Source: UBA7702 sp040776805 (GTDB taxonomy: Bacteria > Bacillota > Dehalobacteriia > UBA7702). Taken from it: 64,000 bases of DNA. Numbering within the stretch: position 1 is the first letter of the stretch; each line of letters begins with the position of its first letter. The notes beneath the pieces are model-generated. The model had not been told where the DNA came from and did no database searches. It saw only the letters and a list, made by a program, of their open reading frames with translations. The translations under genes and the position numbers were made by a program. The stretch covers positions 372,001 to 436,000 of the forward strand of contig JAXGZS010000001.1 of the NCBI GenBank assembly GCA_040776805.1. Reading direction: 5' to 3'. This document shows, one piece after another, positions 26,051-38,389 of this stretch.

Positions 26051-26485
26051 GTGGGAAAAGGAAAGGCCGGAAATGACTTTCCCCGGGGAGATTGGGTTCT
26101 CGAAGAGATGTTGAAGGTCGCCATGGAAGATGAAAAGACGGACCGGGAAAAATACCGGCGGTTGGCAAAAATGGCCGATCGGGAAAAGGATGCCAAAAAA
26201 CTCTTTGGCATTGCCGACGATGAGGCGAATCATCTGAAGGCGCTGCAATTTTTGTATTGCACGCTTTTCGGTAAAAGAGCGCCGCGGGTGGAAGCCCAGC
26301 CGGTGAAAATCGCCAATTTTACGGAAACCATCCGTAAATCCATTGTCAGCGAGTATGAGGCAACGGCGTTTTACAGGGAAATCCTGAACAGACTGTGCTG
26401 CGAGGAATTCAAATCGATCATTCGCCGGATCATGGCGGATGAACAGCGGCACGCACAGATTTTGGAGTCGATTTTGGAAAAGTGA
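26051..26485 (+). CDS. Ferritin-like (rubrerythrin-type) diiron protein
   Basis: 144 residues, all helical. Four helices carry a typical diiron set: Glu in AMEDEKTDREKY, E-xx-H in DDEANHLKAL, Glu in SEYEATAFY and E-xx-H in DEQRHAQIL. No rubredoxin domain is attached, so it is a short ferritin-like or rubrerythrin-fold protein, plausibly for peroxide or iron handling in an anaerobe. GTG at 26051 is chosen because GGGAGG lies just upstream. A strong terminator follows. Confidence 0.8.
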   Translation: MGKGKAGNDFPRGDWVLEEMLKVAMEDEKTDREKYRRLAKMADREKDAKKLFGIADDEANHLKALQFLYCTLFGKRAPRVEAQPVKIANFTETIRKSIVSEYEATAFYREILNRLCCEEFKSIIRRIMADEQRHAQILESILEK

Positions 26486-26506
26486 TTGGAAAAAATTTTT
26501 TTATTG

Positions 26507-26546
26507 ACGCAAAAGCCCTGCAACGATGTTGGGCTTTTTGCGTTTT
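26507..26546 (+). terminator. Terminator after the ferritin-like gene
   Basis: ACGCAAAAGCCC pairs with GGGCTTTTTGCGT around a 12-nt loop, then TTTTCTC. Confidence 0.85.
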
Positions 26547-26558
26547 TCTCATTGCGTA

Positions 26559-26587
26559 TTGCCGAAACGGTCAAAATATGCTATTTT
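26559..26587 (+). promoter_or_regulatory. Candidate promoter before the second YdcZ-type gene
   Basis: TTGCCG (26559-26564), 17-nt spacer, TATTTT (26582-26587), about 25 bp before the ATG. Moderate match to sigma-A. Confidence 0.4.
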
Positions 26588-26612
26588 ATATAGTATATTT
26601 ACGGAGGCTGTT

Positions 26613-27062
26613 ATGAGTAAATTGATCTATCTTTTGTTTGTCGTCATCGGCGGCACCGCAGCGGCGGTTCAGATGCCGATCAACTCCGTCCTTGGTAAAC
26701 GGATTGGTGTTTTTGAAAGCGGATTATGGTCCTTTGCCACCGGCACCATGCTTTTAGTCGTGCTGGTCTTGATTTTTGGCAGAGGACAGTTTACGGAAAT
26801 TGTCTCCGTACCGAAATGGCAGCTGATCGGCGGCACCCTCGGCGTCGTCGCCGTGATCTCCATGATCGTGGCCGCGCCTCAACTGGGGATTGGCCTGGCG
26901 GTGGTGGGGATTCTTTTTGGACAGGTTACCATCGGCATCTTAATTGATACCTTTGGCTGGTTCGGCGTGGACAGAATCCCCCTGGACTATAATCGTGTGA
27001 TCGGCATGGTTTTGATGCTGGTCGGTGTATTCTTTGTTTATCGGAGTAAAATAGGAATATAA
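26613..27062 (+). CDS. DMT-superfamily YdcZ (DUF606)-type transporter
   Basis: 149 residues with five hydrophobic helices. The opening VVIGGTAAAVQMPINSVLGKRIG and the later FGQVTIGILIDTFGWFGVDRIPL match the DUF606 family and parallel the protein at 16567-17004. Substrate unknown. CGGAGG precedes the ATG. birA starts one base after the stop, so this gene may share a transcript with birA, bioY and coaX. Confidence 0.8.
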   Translation: MSKLIYLLFVVIGGTAAAVQMPINSVLGKRIGVFESGLWSFATGTMLLVVLVLIFGRGQFTEIVSVPKWQLIGGTLGVVAVISMIVAAPQLGIGLAVVGILFGQVTIGILIDTFGWFGVDRIPLDYNRVIGMVLMLVGVFFVYRSKIGI

Positions 27063-27063
27063 T

Positions 27064-27831
27064 ATGGAACGAATCGACGATTTATTGAAAACGAAATGGC
27101 TGGGCAGGAATTACCGCTTTGAGACAGAAGTTGTTTCCACCAACACCCTCTGTTATGAACTGGCGGAGAGCGGCGCGCCCATGGGTACCGTCGCCGCGGC
27201 CCAAAGCCAGAGCGCGGCCAGGGGTCGGCGAAACCGGGTCTGGTTTTCCCCCGAGGATGGACTGTGGTTCTCCCTGCTGCTTCGTCCGGCCTTTACGCCG
27301 GAAAAAGCCGCGGCTTTGACCGTGGTCACGGCGGTGGGGATTTGCCGCGGTTTGATGTATTATCCCGGTCTGGGTGCTGAAATCAAGTGGCCCAACGATA
27401 TTTACGCCGGGGGCAAAAAACTTTGCGGTATTTTATCGGAAATGAAGACCGATCAAAAGAAGCTGCACTATGTCGTCATCGGCATCGGCGTCAATTTTTC
27501 TACGGCAAAACTGCCGCCGGATATTCAAAAAACCGCCGCCGGTATCGAGGAACTCCTCGGTGTCGGTATCGACCGCAGAGAACTCCTTTGTCGCCTGCTT
27601 TTAGGGCTGGAATCCGCCTATGAGCAATACTTTGACGGTCAGGAGCAAGAGCTTTTCACCGAATGGGAGGAGCGCTCTTTGCTTATGCAGCGCGACGTAA
27701 CCGTCAAAACCGTCGGCGGCGAGATGGCGGGGAGAGTGGCCGGTCTCAGTGAAGAGGGTTTTCTGCTTCTCGATATGGGCAATGGCAAAGGCGCGAAAAT
27801 CATCTCTGGCGACGTATATGAAAAGGACTGA
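27064..27831 (+). CDS. birA: Biotin-[acetyl-CoA-carboxylase] ligase (no repressor domain)
   Basis: BirA activates biotin with ATP and attaches it to a Lys of biotin-carboxyl-carrier domains. The 255-residue protein has STNTL near the start, the biotinyl-AMP loop SARGRRNRVWFSP, KWPNDIYAGGKKLCGIL and IGIGVNF, then a C-terminal SH3-like part. It lacks the N-terminal helix-turn-helix of bifunctional BirA, so it should not repress transcription. The biotin transporter gene bioY follows seven bases later. Confidence 0.94.
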   Translation: MERIDDLLKTKWLGRNYRFETEVVSTNTLCYELAESGAPMGTVAAAQSQSAARGRRNRVWFSPEDGLWFSLLLRPAFTPEKAAALTVVTAVGICRGLMYYPGLGAEIKWPNDIYAGGKKLCGILSEMKTDQKKLHYVVIGIGVNFSTAKLPPDIQKTAAGIEELLGVGIDRRELLCRLLLGLESAYEQYFDGQEQELFTEWEERSLLMQRDVTVKTVGGEMAGRVAGLSEEGFLLLDMGNGKGAKIISGDVYEKD

Positions 27832-27838
27832 AAGAGCT

Positions 27839-28399
27839 ATGGCACAAAGTAAAGTACGTAATATGACTTTGACCGCGGTTTTTGCGGCCCTCTTAGCCAT
27901 CTGCTCCCAGATCGTGATTCCCTTGGGCGTCATTCCGCTGACCTTGCAGACCGCCGCCGTCTACATAACGGCGCTGGCCTTGGGCCCGGCCCGGGGCGCC
28001 GCGGCCATCGGCCTATATATCCTTTTGGGCGCCGTGGGTTTGCCGGTTTTTGCCGGCGGCACCGCCGGTTTCGGCGTTTTGGCGGGGCCCACCGCCGGTT
28101 TTCTCTGGGGTTTTTTACTTGTCCCGCTGATCAGCGGCACACTGATCGGTAAAATGAAGCAAAATCGGTTTTTATCCTATATCATTGCACTGCTGCCTGG
28201 TTTTTTGGCCGTCTTCGGCCTGGGGCTGGTTTGGCTGAAATATACCTTGGCGCTGTCTTGGACTGCGGCATTGACCATGGGCGTGCTTCCTTATCTGCCC
28301 GGTGATTGTGGGAAAATCGTCCTGGCGGCTTACGTCGGCTATCGTCTGTACCGCGCCGGCGTGGGCTACGGCGCCTCAAAGGAGAAAAAATGCTTTTAA
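27839..28399 (+). CDS. bioY: Biotin transporter substrate-binding subunit
   Basis: BioY is the S-component that captures biotin, alone or with ECF energising subunits (none seen here). The 186-residue protein has six hydrophobic helices and the family pattern: MTLTAVFAALLAICSQI, VIPLGVIPLTLQT, YILLGAVGLPVFAGG, GPTAGFLWGF and the C-terminal LPYLPGDCGKIVLAA. ATG at 27839 is preferred; ATG 27818 is in frame. Location next to birA supports the biotin role. Its end overlaps coaX by ten bases. Confidence 0.94.
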   Translation: MAQSKVRNMTLTAVFAALLAICSQIVIPLGVIPLTLQTAAVYITALALGPARGAAAIGLYILLGAVGLPVFAGGTAGFGVLAGPTAGFLWGFLLVPLISGTLIGKMKQNRFLSYIIALLPGFLAVFGLGLVWLKYTLALSWTAALTMGVLPYLPGDCGKIVLAAYVGYRLYRAGVGYGASKEKKCF

Positions 28400-29157
28400 C
28401 GATTGATGTGGGAAATACCCATACGGTAATTGGCGCTTATGAAAAAGATAAACTCCGCAATCATTGGCGCATCGCTTCGGAACGGCAAAAAACCGAAGAT
28501 GAGATTGGCGTCAAATTTCTACAGTTTTTGGAGCAGGCGGGGATTTCCGTAAAAGAGATTGAAGGGGTTGTCGTTGGTTCCGTGGTTCCCTCTTTGACGG
28601 AAGTCTTATTCTTCATGTCCAAGAAGTATCTGCACAGGAAGCCCCTTGTGGTGAATGAACGTATTGATCCGGGACTTGATATTAAAATGGACAATCCGGC
28701 GGAAATCGGCGCCGACCGCATTGCCAATGGTTTTGCCGCCTATCAACGCTACGGCGGTCCTGTGATTATTGTTGATTTCGGCACCGGCACCACTTTTGAT
28801 TACATCACGGAAAACGGCGAGTACGCCGGCGGCGTCATCGCGCCGGGGATTGGCATCTGCATTGAGGCCCTCTTTACCAAAGCGGCGAAGCTTTCCAAAA
28901 CGGAATACGTGAAACCCCCTACGGTGGTGGGGAAAAACAGCGCCCACAGTATGCAGTCCGGCTTCTACTACGGTTTTGCCGGGCAGGTGGACGGAATCTT
29001 AAAGAAGATGATGGAAGAAATCGGCAATGATGAGATCAAAGTCGTCGCCACCGGCGGTTACGGTCGTCTCGTGGAACGGGAAAGCAAGTACATCTCTTCG
29101 GTAGACCCGTTTTTAACCCTCTATGGATTAAAGATGCTTTATGAAAGAAACCAATAA
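28390..29157 (+). CDS. coaX: Type III pantothenate kinase
   Basis: CoaX phosphorylates pantothenate, the first step to coenzyme A. The 255-residue protein opens with the phosphate-binding DVGNTHTVIGAY, has GADRIANGFAAY and the VDFGTGTTFDYI region with catalytic Asp residues, then GGVIAPGIGI. The ATG at 28390 follows AAAGGAG and lies inside the end of bioY. The next gene, dus, begins inside the last 17 bases. Confidence 0.95.
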   Translation: MLLTIDVGNTHTVIGAYEKDKLRNHWRIASERQKTEDEIGVKFLQFLEQAGISVKEIEGVVVGSVVPSLTEVLFFMSKKYLHRKPLVVNERIDPGLDIKMDNPAEIGADRIANGFAAYQRYGGPVIIVDFGTGTTFDYITENGEYAGGVIAPGIGICIEALFTKAAKLSKTEYVKPPTVVGKNSAHSMQSGFYYGFAGQVDGILKKMMEEIGNDEIKVVATGGYGRLVERESKYISSVDPFLTLYGLKMLYERNQ

Positions 29158-30232
29158 ACCAAGCGGAATGACGAAGGAAAACCCTGAGAAGGGGATTTCT
29201 TATATAGAAACGGAAGGCGCAAAACAGCCTTGGGGCGCAACACCCGAGCAAAAGGCGGCGGCTTTATACTGCAACGGCTCTAAGGAACCGTTTCCTGTGA
29301 TTGCCGCGCCCATGGCAGGCATTACCGATAAGGTCTTTCGCCGCATCCTCCGGGAAAGGGGAGCTTCCTTTTGCTTTACGGAGATGATCTGCGCCAAGGC
29401 CCTGGTTCATGAAAACCGCAAGACATTTCAACTCATGGATATCAAGGGGGAAGAGGAGTTTTGCGGTGTGCAGCTTTTCGGCGCCGACCCTTGTGAAATG
29501 GCGGAAGCCGCCCGCCGGGCGGCGGCCCAAGGCGCGCCGGTGATTGATGTCAACATGGGTTGCCCCGTACCGAAAGTTGTCCATAACGGGGAAGGCGCGG
29601 CGCTCTTAAAAAATATCTCTTTGGCCGGAGAAATCGTCGCGGCTATGGTCAAAGCCGTGGAGGTGCCGGTCACCGTGAAGCTGCGCCGAGGGTTTGACGG
29701 CGGTGAAGAAGGACTGGAACTGGCCAAATGTGTGGAAAACGCCGGAGCCGCCGCTGTGACGGTTCACGGCAGGGATCGCGCCCAGTATTATAACGGAAAA
29801 GCCGATTGGGATTTTATCGCGAAAGTGAAAGCGGCCCTGACCATACCGGTGATCGGCAACGGCGATATTTTTGAGGCCGCCGACGCCCGAAACATGTTAC
29901 GGCAAACCGGCTGTGACGGTGTGATGGTCGCCCGAGGTATGCTGGGGAATCCTTGGCTGCTTCAAAATATCAAAGCTGTGCTCCGGGAAGAGCCGGAAAT
30001 CATCCCCAACGTGGACTGCCGCGTGGATCTTGCCATCAGACAGCTTCGGGAAAGCGCAGAGCTGTACGGTCCTTGGCTTGGCGTCCGTTTTATGCGTAAG
30101 TTTCTCGGTTGGTACGTGAAAGGCTTTCGGGACGCCGCCGCCGCGCGGCGCCGGCTAAATCAATTGACGGAAGTCACTGCTATTGAAGATTTTTTGCGGG
30201 AACTGGCGGAAAAGAATAAAAAGATTCAATAA
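29141..30232 (+). CDS. dusB: tRNA-dihydrouridine synthase (DusB-type)
   Basis: FMN enzyme that reduces uridines in tRNA D-loops. Length 363. The barrel starts near residue 50 with VIAAPMAGITDKVFRRI. The catalytic Cys141 is in VNMGCPVPKV; KLRRGFD, VHGRDRAQYY, GNGDIF and VARGMLGNPW follow in family order. The first 45 residues are not typical, and the true start may be the in-frame ATG at 29168. Neither start has an obvious ribosome site, which fits translation coupled to coaX. Confidence 0.93.
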   Translation: MKETNKPSGMTKENPEKGISYIETEGAKQPWGATPEQKAAALYCNGSKEPFPVIAAPMAGITDKVFRRILRERGASFCFTEMICAKALVHENRKTFQLMDIKGEEEFCGVQLFGADPCEMAEAARRAAAQGAPVIDVNMGCPVPKVVHNGEGAALLKNISLAGEIVAAMVKAVEVPVTVKLRRGFDGGEEGLELAKCVENAGAAAVTVHGRDRAQYYNGKADWDFIAKVKAALTIPVIGNGDIFEAADARNMLRQTGCDGVMVARGMLGNPWLLQNIKAVLREEPEIIPNVDCRVDLAIRQLRESAELYGPWLGVRFMRKFLGWYVKGFRDAAAARRRLNQLTEVTAIEDFLRELAEKNKKIQ

Positions 30233-30287
30233 TATTTGGAAAAATCTGATATTTTAGTATTTTTACTATATTTTATAGAAGAAACCT

Positions 30288-30315
30288 TGACTTTTTCAGG
30301 AGAGGGAAATATAAT
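30288..30315 (+). promoter_or_regulatory. Sigma-A promoter of greA-lysS
   Basis: TTGACT (30288-30293), 16-nt spacer, perfect TATAAT (30310-30315). Predicted leader of about 90 nt, containing a small hairpin TTATCG/CGATAA (30341-30358) followed by T-rich sequence. Confidence 0.7.
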
Positions 30316-30412
30316 GTACTGGATGAAAAATTTGATGGTTTTATCGTTGTGCCGATAAGACTGTCTTTTTCTATTATTTTTTTCAGTAGATTGATAGTCA
30401 AAGGAGTATATC

Positions 30413-30889
30413 ATGAACGAAGAACAAGAAGTCCTATTAACAGCGGAAGGCTTTAAGAAATTAGAGGACGAATTGGAAAACTTGAAGACGGTCCGCCGAA
30501 GAGAAGTGGCCGCCCGGATCAAGCAGGCCATTGACTTCGGTGATCTTTCGGAAAACTCCGAGTATGACGATGCCAAAAACGAGCAGGCGTTCATTGAGGG
30601 ACGCATCGTGGAATTAGGCAGCAAACTGTCTCACGCAAAAATCATCATGGAAGCCGAAGGCGCTAAAAAGGCGGTGATGGGATCTACCATTGTATTGGAG
30701 GATCTGGAAACCGGCGAAAAGATGACCTATACCATTGTTGGCTCCATGGAGGCCGACCCCATGCAGAATAAGATTTCCAACGAATCTCCCGTGGGCCACA
30801 GCATTTTAGGGAAAGCCGTCGGCACTGTTGTGGACGTTCAGGCGCCGGCAGGTATCTTGAAGTATAAAATTACCGATATCAAAAAGTGA
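30413..30889 (+). CDS. greA: Transcription elongation factor GreA
   Basis: GreA enters the RNA polymerase secondary channel and stimulates cleavage of backtracked RNA. The 158-residue protein has the N-terminal coiled coil (LTAEGFKKLEDELENLK to the SENSEYDDAKNEQAFIEGRI tip region with its acidic residues) and the C-terminal globular domain (ISNESPVGHSILGKAVG). ATG follows AAAGGAG. lysS starts eleven bases after the stop. Confidence 0.96.
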   Translation: MNEEQEVLLTAEGFKKLEDELENLKTVRRREVAARIKQAIDFGDLSENSEYDDAKNEQAFIEGRIVELGSKLSHAKIIMEAEGAKKAVMGSTIVLEDLETGEKMTYTIVGSMEADPMQNKISNESPVGHSILGKAVGTVVDVQAPAGILKYKITDIKK

Positions 30890-30899
30890 GGATGTTTTC

Positions 30900-32393
30900 A
30901 TGACAGAAAAGGATATCAATGAAAATATTGGGGCCAAACAGGATCTCAATGACCAGATGATCGTCCGCCGCGGCAAAATGGAAGAATTTCGGCGTTTGGG
31001 GGTAGACCCCTTCGGCCATCGCTTTCAGCGCACCGCCTATACGACGGAAGTCACCGAGGATTTCGAGAAAATGGAAGGCAAGCACGTTGCTGTCGCCGGG
31101 CGTATGATGTCCGTGCGGGGTCACGGCAAAGTTTCCTTTATTGAAATCAGCGATATCAAAGGAACGCTTCAGCTTTTCTTTAAAATCGACGTGTTGGGAG
31201 AAGAAAACTTCAAACAGCTTAAATTACTGGATATCGGCGACATCGTCGGCGTCAGCGGCGAAGTCTTCCGCACCCAGCGGGGACAGATCTCCGTCCGCGT
31301 GGAGCGCTGGGAGATTCTCTCTAAGAGCTTACGGCCGCTGCCGGAAAAGTTTCACGGTTTGACCGATACGGAGATGCGCTACCGTCAACGTTATGTGGAT
31401 TTGATGATGAATCCCGAAGTCAAGGACGTTTTTATCAAACGCTCTCAGATCATCAGCGCCATCCGCCATTATCTGGACAGTCACGGGTATATGGAAGTGG
31501 AAACGCCGGTGCTCCATAGTTTGGCCGGCGGCGCCGCGGCGCGTCCCTTCATCACCCATCACAATAGCCTCGATATGGATATGTACCTCCGCATCGCTTT
31601 GGAACTTCATTTGAAGCGTTTGATTGTCGGCGGTTTGGAAAAGGTCTATGAAATCGGCCGCGTTTTTCGGAATGAGGGCATCGATATTCGTCATAATCCG
31701 GAATTTACCTTGATGGAGCTATATGAAGCCTTTACGGATTACGAAGGTATGATCGAGCTGACGGAAGATCTTTTGAAAAACGTCTGCCTCGCCGTGAACG
31801 GCAGCACCAGCGTGGTTTGCCAGGGCGAAACCATCGACTTTTCCCATTTTGAACGCATGACCATGGTGGAAGCGGTGAAAAAATACAGCGGCATCGACTA
31901 TTACGCCTACGACACCGTGGCGGAAATGCAAAAAGCCGCCGCGGAAAAAGGTATTGACCTGGAGGATCACGATACCTCCACGAAGGGCTATTTATTGAAC
32001 GCGCTCTTTGACGCGACGGTGGAAAAACATCTGATTCAGCCTACCGTCATCATGGACTACCCCGTTGAAATCTCACCCCTGGCGAAAAAGACGGAGGATC
32101 CCGCCTTTACCTATCGCTTTGAGGGTTTTGTTTTGGGCCGGGAACTGTGCAACGCCTTTTCGGAGCTGAACGATCCCCTGGATCAAAGGGAACGTTTTGA
32201 GCGGCAAATGGAATTGAGAAAAGAGGGTGATGAAGAAGCCAATCCCTTGGATGAAGATTACCTCACCGCCATGGAATACGGCCTGCCGCCCACCGGCGGC
32301 ATCGGCATCGGCATCGACCGTTTGGTGATGCTTTTGACAGATAGCGCCTCCATTAGAGACGTCCTGCTATTCCCCACAATGCGGCAGAGATAA
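30900..32393 (+). CDS. lysS: Lysyl-tRNA synthetase, class II
   Basis: Charges tRNA-Lys. Length 497, normal for the family. The N-terminal OB-fold anticodon domain (VAVAGRMMSVRGHGK...FIEISD) precedes the catalytic domain. Class II motif 1 surrounds ETPVL, motif 2 is RVFRNEGIDIRHNPEFT and motif 3 is GIGIGIDRLVMLL, ending SIRDVLLFP. Expressed from the greA promoter. The rRNA promoter begins about 70 bp downstream. Confidence 0.96.
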   Translation: MTEKDINENIGAKQDLNDQMIVRRGKMEEFRRLGVDPFGHRFQRTAYTTEVTEDFEKMEGKHVAVAGRMMSVRGHGKVSFIEISDIKGTLQLFFKIDVLGEENFKQLKLLDIGDIVGVSGEVFRTQRGQISVRVERWEILSKSLRPLPEKFHGLTDTEMRYRQRYVDLMMNPEVKDVFIKRSQIISAIRHYLDSHGYMEVETPVLHSLAGGAAARPFITHHNSLDMDMYLRIALELHLKRLIVGGLEKVYEIGRVFRNEGIDIRHNPEFTLMELYEAFTDYEGMIELTEDLLKNVCLAVNGSTSVVCQGETIDFSHFERMTMVEAVKKYSGIDYYAYDTVAEMQKAAAEKGIDLEDHDTSTKGYLLNALFDATVEKHLIQPTVIMDYPVEISPLAKKTEDPAFTYRFEGFVLGRELCNAFSELNDPLDQRERFERQMELRKEGDEEANPLDEDYLTAMEYGLPPTGGIGIGIDRLVMLLTDSASIRDVLLFPTMRQR

Positions 32394-32464
32394 GCGCCAT
32401 TTTGAAGCCCTTGTGTCAATATCCGGAAAAAGCAAAAAAAAACGAAAAATTTGATAGTAGGGTG

Positions 32465-32493
32465 TTGACATTCGCTTCTAAAAGTGATATATT
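32465..32493 (+). promoter_or_regulatory. rRNA operon promoter
   Basis: Consensus TTGACA (32465-32470), 17-nt spacer, TATATT (32488-32493). A small CCCCAC/GTGGGG hairpin follows at 32502-32516. The leader to 16S is about 230 nt. Confidence 0.85.
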
Positions 32494-32525
32494 TATAAAC
32501 GCCCCACCAAGTGGGGTATCTTAAA

Positions 32526-32553
32526 CACCGGTCTTTGGGAACTGAACAGTAGA
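32526..32553 (+). other. 16S processing stalk, 5' arm
   Basis: The stretch ACCGGTCTTTGGGAACTGAA through CAGTAGA is complementary, with a few G-T pairs and mismatches, to 34349-34375 after the 16S gene (TCTACTGTTTAGTTCCCAGA through GGCCGGT). This is the double-stranded stalk normally cut by RNase III. Confidence 0.75.
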
Positions 32554-32726
32554 GCTTGTGAGTATCGGGCCACGGAGAGATCTGTGGTGGTAGATACAGG
32601 GTCTTGGTTAATGTTGATGTAAGGCATTGACTGAGTAGAAAACGAGCGCGTAGTATTTAGAGATAGATATTACGACGTACTTACAATAAGTAAATGAGCA
32701 AGAGCAAACTTGTATCATGTATAATT

Positions 32727-34307
<1,581 letters not shown>

Positions 34308-34348
34308 AGTATTACTACGGTAATACACCGAGGTCGAGCACAAGAAAT

Positions 34349-34375
34349 CTACTGTTTAGTTCCCAGAGGCCGGTT
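34349..34375 (+). other. 16S processing stalk, 3' arm
   Basis: Pairs with 32526-32553 upstream of 16S; see that entry. Confidence 0.75.
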
Positions 34376-34386
34376 AAGCGTAAGCA

Positions 34387-34463
<77 letters not shown>

Positions 34464-34470
34464 ATATCAT

Positions 34471-34546
34471 GGGGGTGTAGCTCAGCTGGGAGAGCACCTG
34501 CCTTGCAAGCAGGGGGTCAGCGGTTCGATTCCGCTCATCTCCACCA
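34471..34546 (+). tRNA. tRNA-Ala (anticodon UGC)
   Basis: Acceptor GGGGGTG/CATCTCC with G-T pairs, anticodon loop CTTGCAA, T-loop TTCGATT, encoded CCA. Seven bases after tRNA-Ile. Confidence 0.97.
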
Positions 34547-34547
34547 G

Positions 34548-34574
34548 AAGTTCTTTGAAAATTGTATAGAGAAG
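34548..34574 (+). other. 23S processing stalk, 5' arm, with boxA-like core
   Basis: The stretch AAGTTCTTTGAAAATTGTAT and the next bases (AGAGAAG) pair with 37632-37656 after 23S. GTTCTTTGAAAA also resembles a boxA antitermination element. Confidence 0.7.
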
Positions 34575-34657
34575 ACATAATTTAATTTTTTACGAGTTAA
34601 GTATGTTTAAAGCAGAAACAATAAGCTTTAGAATGATCATCAACATAAAGGCGAGAA

Positions 34658-37588
<2,931 letters not shown>

Positions 37589-37631
37589 ATTCGTCCTTTA
37601 TGACGATGTCATCCCTAAAGCGTTTCCGTTT

Positions 37632-37656
37632 TCTCTATACAATTTTTAAAGAACTT
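37632..37656 (+). other. 23S processing stalk, 3' arm
   Basis: TCTCTATACAATTTTTAAAG and the following AACTT are complementary to 34548-34574. Confidence 0.7.
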
Positions 37657-37700
37657 CATTCTAATCAATGATTTTCCTTAACTTAATACGTCATAACCTT

Positions 37701-37818
37701 TCCCGGTGGCGATAGCAAAGAGGCCACACCTGTTCCCTTACCGAACACAGTCGTTAAGCTCTTTCACGCCTTTGGTACTTCGGACGCGAGTCCGCGGAAG
37801 AGTAGGTAGCCGCCGGGG
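37701..37818 (+). rRNA. 5S ribosomal RNA
   Basis: The terminal helix pairs TCCCGGTGGC with GCCGCCGGGG. Conserved CCACACCTGTTCCC and CCGAACAC follow in order. Ends approximate. Confidence 0.93.
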
Positions 37819-37833
37819 TAAATTTTAACATAA

Positions 37834-37908
37834 TCCCTGATAGCTCAATGGTAGAGCACCCGGCTGTTAACCGGGTTGTTGCAGGTTCGAGTCCCGCTCG
37901 GGGAGCCA
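37834..37908 (+). tRNA. tRNA-Asn (anticodon GUU)
   Basis: Acceptor TCCCTGA/TCGGGGA, anticodon loop CTGTTAA, T-loop TTCGAGT, encoded CCA. Last gene of the rRNA transcript. Confidence 0.96.
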
Positions 37909-37910
37909 TA

Positions 37911-37943
37911 AAAAACCGCTGTTTATACAGCGGTTTTTCTTTT
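37911..37943 (+). terminator. rRNA operon terminator (bidirectional)
   Basis: AAAAACCGCTG pairs with CAGCGGTTTTT, followed by CTTTT. It also lies just past the stop of the oppositely oriented XRE gene and can serve both. Confidence 0.85.
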
Positions 37944-37958
37944 GCCTAAAATTCGTAT

Positions 37959-38195
37959 CTACTTTAACAATTCATCATACGTTGTTGCCAAAGCGTCCTT
38001 GATTGCCTTTAACTGAGAGCCACGAATATGCTGGGTTTCTCTTTCAATTTTGACCAGCGTTTCCCGGGTCATGATAACGCCGTTTAACTGTAAGATTTGT
38101 ACAAGCTCTGTCTGACCGATTTTTTTCTGCTTTCGTATTCTCCTTATGTTTTGACCAATATGGATTTTATCCTGTTTGATTTTTTGCTCTGTCAA
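37959..38195 (-). CDS. XRE-family helix-turn-helix regulator
   Basis: 78-residue DNA-binding protein with a Cro/CI-type fold: IRRIRKQKKIGQTELVQIL (helices 1-2), then MTRETLVKIERETQHI (recognition helix and next turn) and LKAIKDAL. TTG at 38195 is chosen because GGGGAGGG sits six bases upstream; a start further out at 38246 would place that site inside the gene. It is divergent from the membrane-protein gene at 38390 and shares a promoter region with repeated GGACCAG-type motifs, so autoregulation and control of that neighbour are likely. Codon use and AT content differ from the flanking housekeeping genes. Confidence 0.75.
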   Translation of the reverse strand: MTEQKIKQDKIHIGQNIRRIRKQKKIGQTELVQILQLNGVIMTRETLVKIERETQHIRGSQLKAIKDALATTYDELLK

Positions 38196-38233
38196 TTGCA
38201 GCCCTCCCCATGGACCAGAATCGATCCTTTTTC

Positions 38234-38262
38234 TTGACGATAACAAAATTGTCGTTTATAAT
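38234..38262 (+). promoter_or_regulatory. Sigma-A promoter toward the 38.4-kb membrane protein
   Basis: TTGACG (38234-38239), 17-nt spacer, perfect TATAAT (38257-38262). Expected start point about 38269, inside the putative operator. Confidence 0.7.
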
Positions 38263-38283
38263 GGGACCAGTATTAGTCCATTT
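38263..38283. promoter_or_regulatory. Putative XRE operator
   Basis: GGGACCAG and TAGTCCATT form an imperfect inverted repeat at the predicted transcription start. A third related half-site, TGGACCAG, lies at 38211-38218 between promoter and XRE start. A repressor bound here would block the membrane-protein promoter and could control its own gene. Confidence 0.4.
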
Positions 38284-38389
38284 TATAAGGAGGGATAGAC
38301 TATTTTTTAGATAAATCAGATAGATTCAATAAATTTGATAAAATCGAAGCGTCATTAAACAAATAGAAAAGAAGAGAGGAAGTAATGGT

